Shown here: piece by piece, positions 9,252 to 17,557 of the stretch
How the letters are laid out: the number at the start of each line of letters is the position of its first letter
Numbering within the stretch: position 1 is the first letter of the stretch
Assembly (NCBI RefSeq): GCF_018687275.1
Contig: NZ_CP061287.1
Location: 1,054,001-1,118,000 of the forward strand
Length of the DNA: 64,000 bases
Direction: 5' to 3'
Source: Polynucleobacter sp. MWH-Aus1W21
Lineage (GTDB): Bacteria > Pseudomonadota > Gammaproteobacteria > Burkholderiales > Burkholderiaceae
Made by a program: the position numbers and the translations under genes
Notes under the pieces: generated by a model
Database searches by the model: none
What the model was told of the DNA's origin: nothing
What the model saw: only the letters and a program-made list of their open reading frames with translations

Positions 9252-10447
9252 TATTTGCCCTCCTTCTTGCTGGCAGCATTCATGAGCTCCACAAAACGAT
9301 CAAATAAATAGGCAATGTCATGAGGTCCAGGCGAGGCCTCAGGATGTCCTTGGAAACACAGGGCTGGCTTATCCTTCCAAGCCAAACCTTGCAAGGAACC
9401 ATCAAACAAAGAAACATGGGTTACACGAATATTGTCTGGCAATGTGTTGGCATCAACTGCAAAGCCATGGTTCTGAGAGGTAATTGCTACACGACCGGCA
9501 TCTAAATCTTTAACCGGGTGGTTTGCGCCGTGGTGGCCAAACTTCATCTTCAAAGTTTTTGCGCCAGCAGCAAGACCCATAATTTGATGGCCCAAGCAGA
9601 TACCAAAGGTTGGAACACCTTTTTCAATGATTTCTTTTGCGGCGGTAATTGCGTAATCACAAGGCCCAGGATCTCCAGGACCATTTGAAAAGAACACGCC
9701 ATCAGGATTCATCGCCAGCACTTCAGCAGCACTAGTTTGTGCTGGAACAACTGTTAACTGACAACCCCGCTCTGTGAGCATACGCAAAATATTGCGCTTC
9801 ACACCAAAGTCATAAGCAACCACTTTCTTGACTGGCTTGCTAGTATCTAAAGATCTATATGCTGGTTTGCCATCAGGGCCATGAAGATCCCATTCGGCCT
9901 CACGCCATTCATAAGACTTATTAGTTGTAACTACTTTTGCCAGATCTAACCCTGACATGCCTGGGAAGGCTTTAGCAAGCTCAAGAGCTTTGTTACCTAA
10001 AGTTTCGTAATCATCGCCTACTTTGCCAGCAACGATTGCACCGGATTGGGCGCCCTTATCACGCAAAATTCTAGTGAGCTTGCGAGTATCAACTCCAGCA
10101 ATCCCCAAAACACCTGCTTTAGCGAGATAGCCATCTAAAGAGTCTTCAGATCGGAAGTTCGATACACGTTTTGGAAGGTCTTTGATGACCAATCCGGCTG
10201 AATGTATTTGATCGGATTCTGCATCCTGAGCGTTCACGCCGACGTTACCAATGTGCGGGTAAGTCAATGTAACAATTTGGCGCGAGTAACTAGGATCAGT
10301 AATGATCTCTTGATATCCGGTCAAGGCGGTATTAAAGACAACTTCGCCGGTAGTTTCGCCAGGGGCGCCAATGCTAAATCCGGGAAATAAAGTGCCGTCG
10401 GCTAAGGCCAACACGGCTGGGGGAAAAGAAGGAAGCAAGGGTGACAA
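9251..10447 (-). CDS. carA: Carbamoyl-phosphate synthase small (glutaminase) subunit
   Basis: Hydrolyses glutamine and passes ammonia to CarB. The 398-residue protein has the N-terminal CarA-specific domain (ALADGTLFPG, ALTGYQEIITDPSYS) and a C-terminal class I glutaminase domain with nucleophile C284 in FGICLGHQIMG and H368/E370 in QGHPEAS. The start is a TTG at 10447, preceded by GGAG at five bases' spacing; an upstream ATG at 10452 is out of frame. A leader of about 115 bases with an extended -10 promoter precedes it. Confidence 0.97.
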   Translation of the reverse strand: MSPLLPSFPPAVLALADGTLFPGFSIGAPGETTGEVVFNTALTGYQEIITDPSYSRQIVTLTYPHIGNVGVNAQDAESDQIHSAGLVIKDLPKRVSNFRSEDSLDGYLAKAGVLGIAGVDTRKLTRILRDKGAQSGAIVAGKVGDDYETLGNKALELAKAFPGMSGLDLAKVVTTNKSYEWREAEWDLHGPDGKPAYRSLDTSKPVKKVVAYDFGVKRNILRMLTERGCQLTVVPAQTSAAEVLAMNPDGVFFSNGPGDPGPCDYAITAAKEIIEKGVPTFGICLGHQIMGLAAGAKTLKMKFGHHGANHPVKDLDAGRVAITSQNHGFAVDANTLPDNIRVTHVSLFDGSLQGLAWKDKPALCFQGHPEASPGPHDIAYLFDRFVELMNAASKKEGK

Positions 10448-10562
10448 ACCATCTCCAGTCCCTGCTCCATCCGACGCTCAAAACCCTCAAAAAGACCAAC
10501 CCGAGGATGTTTTTGCGGGAGGTGAGTGTCTTTAAGCGCTAGGGTATTTAATTAGTTTCGAA

Positions 10563-10580
10563 CCCTGCAATCATACCATT
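10563..10580 (-). promoter_or_regulatory. Candidate carAB promoter (extended -10)
   Basis: TGGTATGAT on the minus strand (10578-10570) matches an extended -10 element (TGnTATAAT) with one mismatch. No good -35 is seen, which is usual for extended -10 promoters. Transcription would start near 10563, leaving about 115 bases of leader before the TTG of carA. The leader contains a short CCTC/GAGG stem but no recognisable riboswitch or leader peptide. Confidence 0.45.
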
Positions 10581-10627
10581 TCTGCTCGTAAACCCTTGAA
10601 TATCCAGTCAAATGGGGCCTACAAAGG

Positions 10628-10665
10628 AAAAAGCCCCTCCAACCTGAAGGCTGGCGGAGCTTTTT
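10628..10665 (-). terminator. Terminator downstream of prpE
   Basis: On the minus strand AGCTCCGCCAGCC pairs with GGTTGGAGGGGCT around a four-base TTCA loop (12 pairs including G-U, one G-A mismatch). It is followed by TTTTT. It lies about 20 bases after the prpE stop codon and separates prpE from carA. Confidence 0.85.
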
Positions 10666-10683
10666 AGCCAAAATTAAGGGTTT

Positions 10684-12567
10684 TTAAGCCTTAGAGCTTT
10701 GCTCAATAATGGTCTTAATTTGAGCCAATACCGTCTGATCGTCCATGGTGCTGATGTCGCCAGGATCGCGACCCTCGGCTACCGCCTGGAGGGCTCGACG
10801 CACAATCTTGCCTGAACGAGTCTTAGGCAATGCAGTGACAATGTAAACGCGGCCTGGTCGGGCAATAGCACCAAGAGTCGTATCTACAGTTTTCATGCAT
10901 TCCGCTTCTAAGGTAGCAGTATTTGAAGCGTCTTTAGGAATGACGAATGCAATTGCAGCCTGTCCCTTCAGCTTGTCTTCAATACCAACTACTGCCACCT
11001 CTGAAATATTGGGGTGACTAGAAATGCTCTCTTCAATCTCACGCGTGCCAAGACGATGTCCTGCAACGTTAATCACATCATCTGTACGACCAAGAATAAA
11101 GAAGTAACCGTCTTTATCTTTAATGCCCCAGTCAAATGTGGAATAAATCAGCTTGCCTGGGATGGTTTCCCAATAGGTACTGATAAAGCGCTTGTCATCA
11201 CCCCAAACAGTTTGCATGCAACCTGGAGGCAATGGGCCCTCGATGGCAATAACACCCTTCTGATCTGGGCCCAACTCTTCGGAGGTTGCATCATCTAACA
11301 ACTTCATGTTGTAGCCGAACGATGGCACTCCTGGCGAACCAAATTTATGTGGCATTACTTCAACACCACGTTGAATTGCCAGCATTGGCCAGCCAGTCTC
11401 TGTTTGCCAGTAGTTATCCACAATTGGCTTGTTAATGGCGCCATGAATCCAGCTTGCTGTTGGCTCATCCAAAGGCTCGCCCGCCAAGAACAATGCACGC
11501 AATTTAGAAAGATCGTGCTTTGTCAAAAATGCAGGATCTTGTTTCTTTAAAACGCGAACTGCAGTTGGCGCAGAGAACATGACAGAAACTTTGTATTTAT
11601 CAACCAGCTCCCACCAGATACCAGCATCTGGACGCAAAGGCGTACCTTCGTACATGATTGTGGCCATACCAGAAAGTAATGGCGCATAAATGATGTAGCT
11701 ATGACCCACTACCCAGCCAATGTCAGAGGTGCAGAACATTGTCTCACCTGGATTACCAGTAAAAATATGCTTCATCGAAGCAGCGAGCGCAACTGCATAA
11801 CCGCCGGTATCGCGTTGTACACCTTTTGGTTTTCCTGTTGTGCCGGATGTGTACAAAATATAGGAAGGATGAGTTGCATCAACCCACTCAACTGGAACTA
11901 CATCGTTGAGATGTTTCTGACGTTCGGTTGCATAGTCCAAATCACGACCGGCAACGGTTGTGAACTCGGTTAAGCCGCGATTCACAATCAAAACCTTTGC
12001 TGGTTTGTATTCAGCCAAAGTAATTGCCTCATCCAACAATGGCTTATATGGAACTGCTTTGCCTCCGCGTGCCCCAGCCTCTGCAGTAACGATGAGTTTT
12101 GGTTTTGCATCATCAATGCGCGAAGCAAGGCTGTGTGATGCGAAGCCACCAAATACAACAGAGTGAATTGCGCCAATACGAGCACAGGCCAACATTGCAA
12201 AACATGCTTCAGCAATCATTGGCATATAAATGAGCACACGATCGCCCTTTTGAATGCCGTTTGCTTTATAGATTGCAGCCATACGATTAACTTCTTCGTA
12301 CAACTCTTTAAATGTGTAAGTTTTCTCTTGATTGGTTTCTGTGGAAACAGCAACCAGAGCGATTTGATCCGGGCGATCTTTGAGGTGGCGATCTACTGCG
12401 TTGTAGCAAAGATTCGTAAGTCCACCCTCAAACCATTTAGCAAATGGCGGGTTGTTGTAGTTCAGAACCTTATCGAATGGCTTTTCCCAGTGAATTAACT
12501 GCGCTTGCTCACCCCAAAATCCGTCTGGGTCTTTAATGGAGCGTTCGTGGTGTGCTTTATAGGACAT
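10684..12567 (-). CDS. prpE: Propionyl-CoA synthetase (AMP-forming)
   Basis: Activates propionate, and usually acetate more weakly, to the acyl-CoA through an acyl-adenylate. The 627-residue ANL-superfamily protein has the P-loop YTSGTTGKPKGVQRDTGGYA (about 240-260), the substrate/adenylate segment DNYWQTETGWP, the hinge GRTDDVINVAGHRLGT and the C-terminal catalytic lysine in PKTRSGKI(V). The GVQRDTGGYAVAL wording and overall length fit PrpE better than Acs (about 650), though acetyl-CoA synthetase activity cannot be excluded. The start is the ATG at 12567, with AGG six bases upstream; the TTG at 12573 would sit directly on that site. There is no prpBCD operon in the window. Confidence 0.87.
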   Translation of the reverse strand: MSYKAHHERSIKDPDGFWGEQAQLIHWEKPFDKVLNYNNPPFAKWFEGGLTNLCYNAVDRHLKDRPDQIALVAVSTETNQEKTYTFKELYEEVNRMAAIYKANGIQKGDRVLIYMPMIAEACFAMLACARIGAIHSVVFGGFASHSLASRIDDAKPKLIVTAEAGARGGKAVPYKPLLDEAITLAEYKPAKVLIVNRGLTEFTTVAGRDLDYATERQKHLNDVVPVEWVDATHPSYILYTSGTTGKPKGVQRDTGGYAVALAASMKHIFTGNPGETMFCTSDIGWVVGHSYIIYAPLLSGMATIMYEGTPLRPDAGIWWELVDKYKVSVMFSAPTAVRVLKKQDPAFLTKHDLSKLRALFLAGEPLDEPTASWIHGAINKPIVDNYWQTETGWPMLAIQRGVEVMPHKFGSPGVPSFGYNMKLLDDATSEELGPDQKGVIAIEGPLPPGCMQTVWGDDKRFISTYWETIPGKLIYSTFDWGIKDKDGYFFILGRTDDVINVAGHRLGTREIEESISSHPNISEVAVVGIEDKLKGQAAIAFVIPKDASNTATLEAECMKTVDTTLGAIARPGRVYIVTALPKTRSGKIVRRALQAVAEGRDPGDISTMDDQTVLAQIKTIIEQSSKA

Positions 12568-12600
12568 GGTCAACCTGATTTCTTTAAAAAGTTACTGTAA

Positions 12601-14037
12601 TTACTGGCTTTTGCTCGCCCCTTTACTGCCGTTATTGCTGCTGGAGGCGGCTGAACTACCATTTTTCGCAGATTTTGCAAGCCCTGTCGATGCGGATTTA
12701 TGCTGAGATGCAGCATTTTTTTCAGAAGAATTAACCTTAGAGGTGGTTTTTCCTGAAGATTTAGATGTTGTAGTTGGGGCACATTTAGCTGTTTTGCTAC
12801 CCTTCGCTGCATTTGCTGGTTTTGGACACTTAGGTGCTGGTGGTGCAGGTTTTTCCAAACTTAAGCTGGCATTTTCTGCCATGGCAGTCGATACATCACC
12901 AGGACGGCGATTGGTTTTAGGTATCAACACTGTAGAGCCAGAACGTATCCTCATTCCCCGGGGGATGCCATTCACTTCTCTTAGGGTGTCCACATCTACG
13001 CCCAAAGTTTTCGCCGCTTGATCTACGCTTTCAGTTTTGGATACTTTTACGGCTGTCCATGAAGAAAGCGGTTTGTCGTATTGCTTCAAGTTGGCTTGGA
13101 AGATTTCAGCATGTGCAAAAGGCAAAAGAATTTGCTGATTGGCATTACTCAGAATGACTGGTTTGTTAAATGAGGGGTTCAAACTATGAAATTCATCAGA
13201 AGGAATTTCGGCCAATTTAATTGCAATAGCAACGTCAATATCAGCACCCACATCTACCGCAACAAAGTACGGGTGATTGTCAAGTTCAGGCAAAACAATG
13301 CCATATGCCTGCGGATCTAAGACAATTTGACGATACGCCATAAGCTTGGGAACGTAGTTTCTAGTCTCACGAGGCAGGGTTAAGCTCTCATAATCCGTTG
13401 GTAAACCAGCTGCGGCATTGCGCTTTTGCGCTTTAGCAATGTTCCCGGCGCCCCAGTTATATGCAGCCAATGCCAGCTCCCAGCTGCCAAATTGATTATT
13501 CAAACGCTGCAAGTAATCTAATGCTGCATCAGTTGATTGGACAACATCTCGACGCTCATCTCTAAATACGTTTTGCGTTAATCGAAAATCTTTACCAGTA
13601 GCCGGCATAAATTGCCATAAGCCCACTGCTTTTGCGCTTGACTTAGCGTTCGTTACAAATGCACTTTCAACAAATGGAAGCAATGCAATCTCAGTTGGCA
13701 TATTTCGCGCATTTACTTCCTGAACTATGTAGAACAAATAGCGCGATGAACGAGTCATTGATCGATTGACATAATCGGGTCTAGCAGCGAGCCAGCGAAC
13801 TTGCTCAATTTCTAGGGGGGTATTCATGGGCTCCATTTGAAAGCCATCACGAATGCGTATCCATAAGTTATCCGAAGGCGCATAGACCTTACTGACTGAT
13901 TGATTTTTAAGGTTTACACGCGTTGCTTTAGACGATTTTGGATTTGTCTTTGTTGGAGTATCGGATGACCAATCGCCGGTACTCGCACAGCCACTTAATA
14001 AAGTAACAATCAACACTGCTACATAAAGCATACGCAT
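12601..14037 (-). CDS. mltD: Membrane-bound lytic murein transglycosylase D-like lipoprotein
   Basis: Cleaves peptidoglycan to 1,6-anhydro-muropeptides in the periplasm. The 478-residue protein has a lipoprotein signal peptide with lipobox LLSGC (Cys17), a family-1 lytic transglycosylase domain (about 105-225) with catalytic Glu124 in LPFVESAF and the GLWQFMPATG and AYNWGAGN motifs, and one LysM-like repeat (about 330-378). The last 75 or so residues are a Ser/Lys/Ala-rich low-complexity tail containing two cysteines, possibly wall-binding or disordered. It overlaps gloB (TGATG). The mltD-gloB pair is conserved in E. coli. Confidence 0.92.
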   Translation of the reverse strand: MRMLYVAVLIVTLLSGCASTGDWSSDTPTKTNPKSSKATRVNLKNQSVSKVYAPSDNLWIRIRDGFQMEPMNTPLEIEQVRWLAARPDYVNRSMTRSSRYLFYIVQEVNARNMPTEIALLPFVESAFVTNAKSSAKAVGLWQFMPATGKDFRLTQNVFRDERRDVVQSTDAALDYLQRLNNQFGSWELALAAYNWGAGNIAKAQKRNAAAGLPTDYESLTLPRETRNYVPKLMAYRQIVLDPQAYGIVLPELDNHPYFVAVDVGADIDVAIAIKLAEIPSDEFHSLNPSFNKPVILSNANQQILLPFAHAEIFQANLKQYDKPLSSWTAVKVSKTESVDQAAKTLGVDVDTLREVNGIPRGMRIRSGSTVLIPKTNRRPGDVSTAMAENASLSLEKPAPPAPKCPKPANAAKGSKTAKCAPTTTSKSSGKTTSKVNSSEKNAASQHKSASTGLAKSAKNGSSAASSSNNGSKGASKSQ

Positions 14038-14846
14038 CAGAAGCGATCTTTCCAGGCGCGAATAACCGCAAGCACATGTGCAGGACTTGGCAGTTCTGGC
14101 TGCCCTGAAACCTCTTTAGCCATTGCAATGACCTCTGGCTGGTCGCAACGCATAAAGGGATTGACTTGTAATTCCTGGCCGATCGTAGTGGGAAGCGTTG
14201 GCAACCCTTGCTCTCGTAACGACTTCGCCTGTTCTGACCACGCAAATAAATTGTGATTATCTGGCTCAACAGCCAATGCAAAGCGAATGTTGGATAAGGT
14301 GTATTCATGAGTGCAATAAACCAAAGTATTTTTTGGCAAGGCTGCAAACTTTCCTAGGGACTGACTCATTTGTGTAGGCGTACCCTCAAACAATCTTCCG
14401 CAGCCAGAAGCAAATAAAGTATCGCCACAGAACAACATAGGCTCTACAACGTTAGCCTGCATATTGGCAAAATAAGCAATATGGCTAAGGGTGTGACCAG
14501 GAACTTCAAATACTTTCAAGCTAACTCGTGGAAAAGCAATTTCAATTTTGTCGTCTTGCATTGCAACCACAGTACGACCGGGAATGTTATCTCCCACCGG
14601 CCCGTAGACAGGAATATTGGCGCCTAACTTTTCCAATAAGGTCAGAATTCCACCCGTATGGTCAGCATGGTGATGCGTAATTAAGATTCCCTTGAGGGTT
14701 AATTTATTTGCTTTTAGATATTCTTGGGTCGGCTCAGCATCCCCCGGATCGACAACCAATGCATTGCTACCATCGTGAATGCACCAAATGTAGTTATCAT
14801 CAAAGGCCGGTATGGGCCAGACCTGCAATAAAGTATTCTTATCCAT
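14037..14846 (-). CDS. gloB: Hydroxyacylglutathione hydrolase (glyoxalase II)
   Basis: Hydrolyses S-lactoylglutathione to lactate and glutathione, completing methylglyoxal detoxification. The 269-residue metallo-beta-lactamase-fold protein has the binuclear metal motif THHHADHTGG (57-66), FEVPGHTLSHIAYF, FCGDTLFASGCGR and CTHEYTLSNIRFA. I chose the ATG at 14846 (MDKNTLLQVWPIPAF), which gives the normal family length. The frame stays open upstream, but that extension is unlike the family and runs into the divergent methyltransferase gene. Only six bases separate the two divergent starts, so their promoters must lie inside each other's coding region. Confidence 0.94.
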   Translation of the reverse strand: MDKNTLLQVWPIPAFDDNYIWCIHDGSNALVVDPGDAEPTQEYLKANKLTLKGILITHHHADHTGGILTLLEKLGANIPVYGPVGDNIPGRTVVAMQDDKIEIAFPRVSLKVFEVPGHTLSHIAYFANMQANVVEPMLFCGDTLFASGCGRLFEGTPTQMSQSLGKFAALPKNTLVYCTHEYTLSNIRFALAVEPDNHNLFAWSEQAKSLREQGLPTLPTTIGQELQVNPFMRCDQPEVIAMAKEVSGQPELPSPAHVLAVIRAWKDRF

Positions 14847-14852
14847 GTACTC

Positions 14853-15671
14853 ATGATACCAACCCCACCCATCCCCTCTCAGATGCCTGCACCCCCTTGG
14901 AGCTCCTGGGAAAAGTGGCTCCAATCCCCGCCAGGTCGCTATGTGCTTAATTGGGAGCAGCAATGCTTTGATCAAATCGTTGCCGATGTCTTTGGGTTTC
15001 ATGCGGTCCAAATTGGTCTGCCACAAATCAACACGCTTAACGAGAATCGGATGCCCATGCAGGCGCTCCTGATTCATTCAAACGACAACCGTACGTTTGC
15101 TGGTCGCTTTAACTGGCATTTAATTGAAGCTAACTCTACTGAACTCCCATTTGCTAGCGAGAGCCTCGATTTAATAGTTCTGCCTCATGTTTTGGAATTT
15201 GCATCTGATCCCCATCAGATACTTCGAGAAGTGGATCGTGTGCTACGACCCGAGGGTCGCCTAATCATCTCCGGCTTCAATCCAGCTAGCCTGTGGGGCG
15301 CTCGACAATATCTCAGTAGATTGATAGGCACACCCTATCTTCCTAGAGATGGTCAATTCATCAGCCTCATTCGCATTAAAGATTGGCTTGAGCTTCTCAA
15401 TTTCTCTCTCGATCGCGGCCACTTTGGATGCTACAAATTTCCCTTACAAGGGGAGGCTGTTATGGGCAAGATGAATTTCCTTGAAAAAATGGGGAATCGT
15501 TGGTGGCCAATATTTGGGGCAGTTTTTCTGGTTTCAGCTATTAAGCGCCAACAAGGAATGCGCCTCATCGGCCCAGCTTCTCTAGTCCGAATTCCGGCAA
15601 TTAAGCAACTAAGCCCCGCTGCGGAGCGAAGTAATCTGCAAAAACGTCTCAAGAGCAACAATAACCAGTAA
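14853..15671 (+). CDS. Class I SAM-dependent methyltransferase (YafS-like)
   Basis: A 272-residue protein with the methyltransferase_11-type central segment: LPFASESLDLIVLPHVLEF (about 98-116), then REVDRVLRPEGRLIISGFNP (about 124-143) and SLWGARQYLSR. By position, between gloB and rnhA, it corresponds to E. coli yafS. The usual glycine-rich SAM motif I (GxGxG) is not evident, so the substrate and even the activity are uncertain. The start may be at 14853 or at the ATG at 14883. rnhA follows nine bases later on the same strand. Confidence 0.78.
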   Translation: MIPTPPIPSQMPAPPWSSWEKWLQSPPGRYVLNWEQQCFDQIVADVFGFHAVQIGLPQINTLNENRMPMQALLIHSNDNRTFAGRFNWHLIEANSTELPFASESLDLIVLPHVLEFASDPHQILREVDRVLRPEGRLIISGFNPASLWGARQYLSRLIGTPYLPRDGQFISLIRIKDWLELLNFSLDRGHFGCYKFPLQGEAVMGKMNFLEKMGNRWWPIFGAVFLVSAIKRQQGMRLIGPASLVRIPAIKQLSPAAERSNLQKRLKSNNNQ

Positions 15672-15680
15672 ATTATTGCT

Positions 15681-16133
15681 ATGCCGCATACCAAACACCC
15701 CCATATCGTGATTTATACCGATGGTGCCTGCAAAGGAAACCCAGGACCAGGTGGTTGGGGTGCCGTTTTGCGCTCAGGTGGGCATGAAAAACATATCCAT
15801 GGCGGTGAAAAACTCACAACCAATAACCGCATGGAAATTTGTGCGGTTATTTTTGCCCTAAAGGCCTTAAAACAACGCAGTACGGTTGAGCTTTGGACTG
15901 ATTCCCAGTATGTCCAAAAGGGGGTTACAGAATGGCTTGAGGGGTGGAAAAGGCGCGGCTGGAAAACAGCCAGCAAGGACCCTGTTAAAAATGCGGATCT
16001 TTGGCAGGAGCTAGACTCCCTCCTCCCAAGCCATGAAATCTCCTGGCACTGGGTAAGAGGTCATAACGGCCACCCCGGGAATGAGCTGGCAGACCAATTG
16101 GCTAATAAAGGTGTTGAAGAATTTCTACCTTAG
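15681..16133 (+). CDS. rnhA: Ribonuclease HI
   Basis: Degrades RNA in RNA-DNA hybrids, including R-loops and primers. The 150-residue length is typical. The four acidic catalytic residues are D14 (YTDGACKGNPG), E52 (NNRMEI), D74 (LWTDSQYV) and D138 (GNELADQLA), with H128 in the WVRGHNGH loop. It lies downstream of the yafS-like methyltransferase as in E. coli. The usual next gene, dnaQ, lies about 4.5 kb further on, beyond an inserted efflux operon. Confidence 0.97.
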   Translation: MPHTKHPHIVIYTDGACKGNPGPGGWGAVLRSGGHEKHIHGGEKLTTNNRMEICAVIFALKALKQRSTVELWTDSQYVQKGVTEWLEGWKRRGWKTASKDPVKNADLWQELDSLLPSHEISWHWVRGHNGHPGNELADQLANKGVEEFLP

Positions 16134-16243
16134 GTCAACGCCCTTCGGCGACTACCTTTTAAGGCATCTTATGAGAGAATAGTCCTGCTTTAAATGCCCC
16201 AGAAACAGCATATAAACCCTAGAAAACCAAGAAAAACGAGTCT

Positions 16244-17557
16244 GTGTCAAAAATTGAATCCTCCCTTGATAAGTTGTTAGGCAAGCTCGTGCAACTGAAG
16301 GATGCGGGCAAGTCGCGTTTATGCGCGCTTTGGAGTAAATATTTGCCTCAGGTTGATAGGCTTAAAGACATTAATTACGCCTCTATCAAGGCGTTCGTCA
16401 AACGTTTTAAGTGGCGTATTTTGATCGTCTTGATACTGCTGTATGCGGGATCAAAAACATACGATTATTTTTTCCCAGCAGGCAAGAAAGCTGGCGGCCC
16501 TCAAACGATTACTAGTATTGTGGTCGAGAAAAAGGATGTACCACTGATCATCGAGGCAACTGGCACGATTGTCTCCAATAGTATTGTTGATATTCGTCCA
16601 ATGATTACTAACACCGTTACCAAAATTCACATCAAGGATGGGCAAGAAGTAACAGAGGGTCAACTTCTCTTCAGTCTAGATGACCGCAACGATAAAGCTA
16701 ATTACGAAAAACAGAAGGCTTTGGCAGATGATGCTCAAAAGCAATATTTGCGCGCTAAGGAATTGGTTGCAAAAAATTTCATATCAAAAGCAGGTCTAGA
16801 AACTTCTCTTGCGAACGCTAAATCAACACAAGCAGCTGCTCGCTCAGCCGAGGTGCAACTTTCTTTTGATTCGATACGCTCCCCTATTAACGGTCGCGCC
16901 GGCATCATTAACGTATTTCCAGGCTCATTCGTGCAGGCTAGCAACGCAGTAATTAGCTCCACCAACGCTTCCGCTACTTCGACCACTGGGTCAATGGTCA
17001 CCATTACGCAATTGAATCCAATTAATGTTCAATTTGTTATTCCAGAAAAGGATATTCCAATTATTCTGGAAAACAAAAAGGTCGATGAGCCCTTAAAAGT
17101 TAAGGTAACCGTTGGCAATTCTGGCAAGACTGCTTATGAAGGCCAGGTTTTGGTGATTGATAACCAAGTGGATCCAGCGATTGCCGCTGTGAGAGTCAAG
17201 GCACAAATTCCCAATGAAAAAATGGAGCTCTTGCCCGGACAATTTGCACGCATATCACTAAATGCCAACACATTAAAAGATGCCTTGGCACTACCAACGC
17301 AAGCCATTGTGATTAGCCCAACAGGTCGCCTTGTATATGTTGTAGACAAGGATGACAAAGTGACCGCGAAGCCGGTAAAGGTTACATATGAATACCAAGG
17401 TACCTCAGTAGTTACAGGCATTCAAGCTGGTGACCGCATTGTTGTTGAAGGCAAGCAGAATTTGCGAAGTGGCAGCAAAGTGCGCGAGGCTAAGGCTGGA
17501 AAAGTCCCAGCTCCTGATGCTCCCGCAAACAATAATTCTGCTACAGAGCAAAAATGA
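16244..17557 (+). CDS. RND efflux periplasmic adaptor (membrane fusion protein)
   Basis: HlyD/AcrA-family adaptor that links an inner-membrane RND pump to an outer-membrane channel. The 437-residue protein has a basic cytoplasmic N-terminal segment of about 50 residues, one membrane anchor (about 52-70, no lipobox), a biotinyl-lipoyl half-motif HIKDGQEVTEGQLLFSLDDR (about 126-145), an alpha-hairpin (about 150-205), the SIRSPINGRAG second half and a beta-barrel. The start is a GTG at 16244 with no strong ribosome-binding site. Its stop overlaps the pump gene (ATGA). It follows rnhA by 110 bases. Confidence 0.93.
   Translation: MSKIESSLDKLLGKLVQLKDAGKSRLCALWSKYLPQVDRLKDINYASIKAFVKRFKWRILIVLILLYAGSKTYDYFFPAGKKAGGPQTITSIVVEKKDVPLIIEATGTIVSNSIVDIRPMITNTVTKIHIKDGQEVTEGQLLFSLDDRNDKANYEKQKALADDAQKQYLRAKELVAKNFISKAGLETSLANAKSTQAAARSAEVQLSFDSIRSPINGRAGIINVFPGSFVQASNAVISSTNASATSTTGSMVTITQLNPINVQFVIPEKDIPIILENKKVDEPLKVKVTVGNSGKTAYEGQVLVIDNQVDPAIAAVRVKAQIPNEKMELLPGQFARISLNANTLKDALALPTQAIVISPTGRLVYVVDKDDKVTAKPVKVTYEYQGTSVVTGIQAGDRIVVEGKQNLRSGSKVREAKAGKVPAPDAPANNNSATEQK

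Noticed and set aside
10548..10568. T-arm-like GGGTTCGAAAC before carA as a possible tRNA remnant
   Set aside because: No matching 3' half of the T-stem, acceptor stem or anticodon arm can be drawn.
14847..15077. Long N-terminal extension of the glyoxalase II frame up to 15077
   Set aside because: The extension is unlike the family and lies inside the divergent methyltransferase gene. The ATG at 14846 gives a normal start and length.
16134..16243. Terminator or promoter between rnhA and the RND operon
   Set aside because: Only a 4-bp CGCC/GGCG stem and no convincing -35/-10 pair were found. I see nothing in this 110-base gap that I can support.
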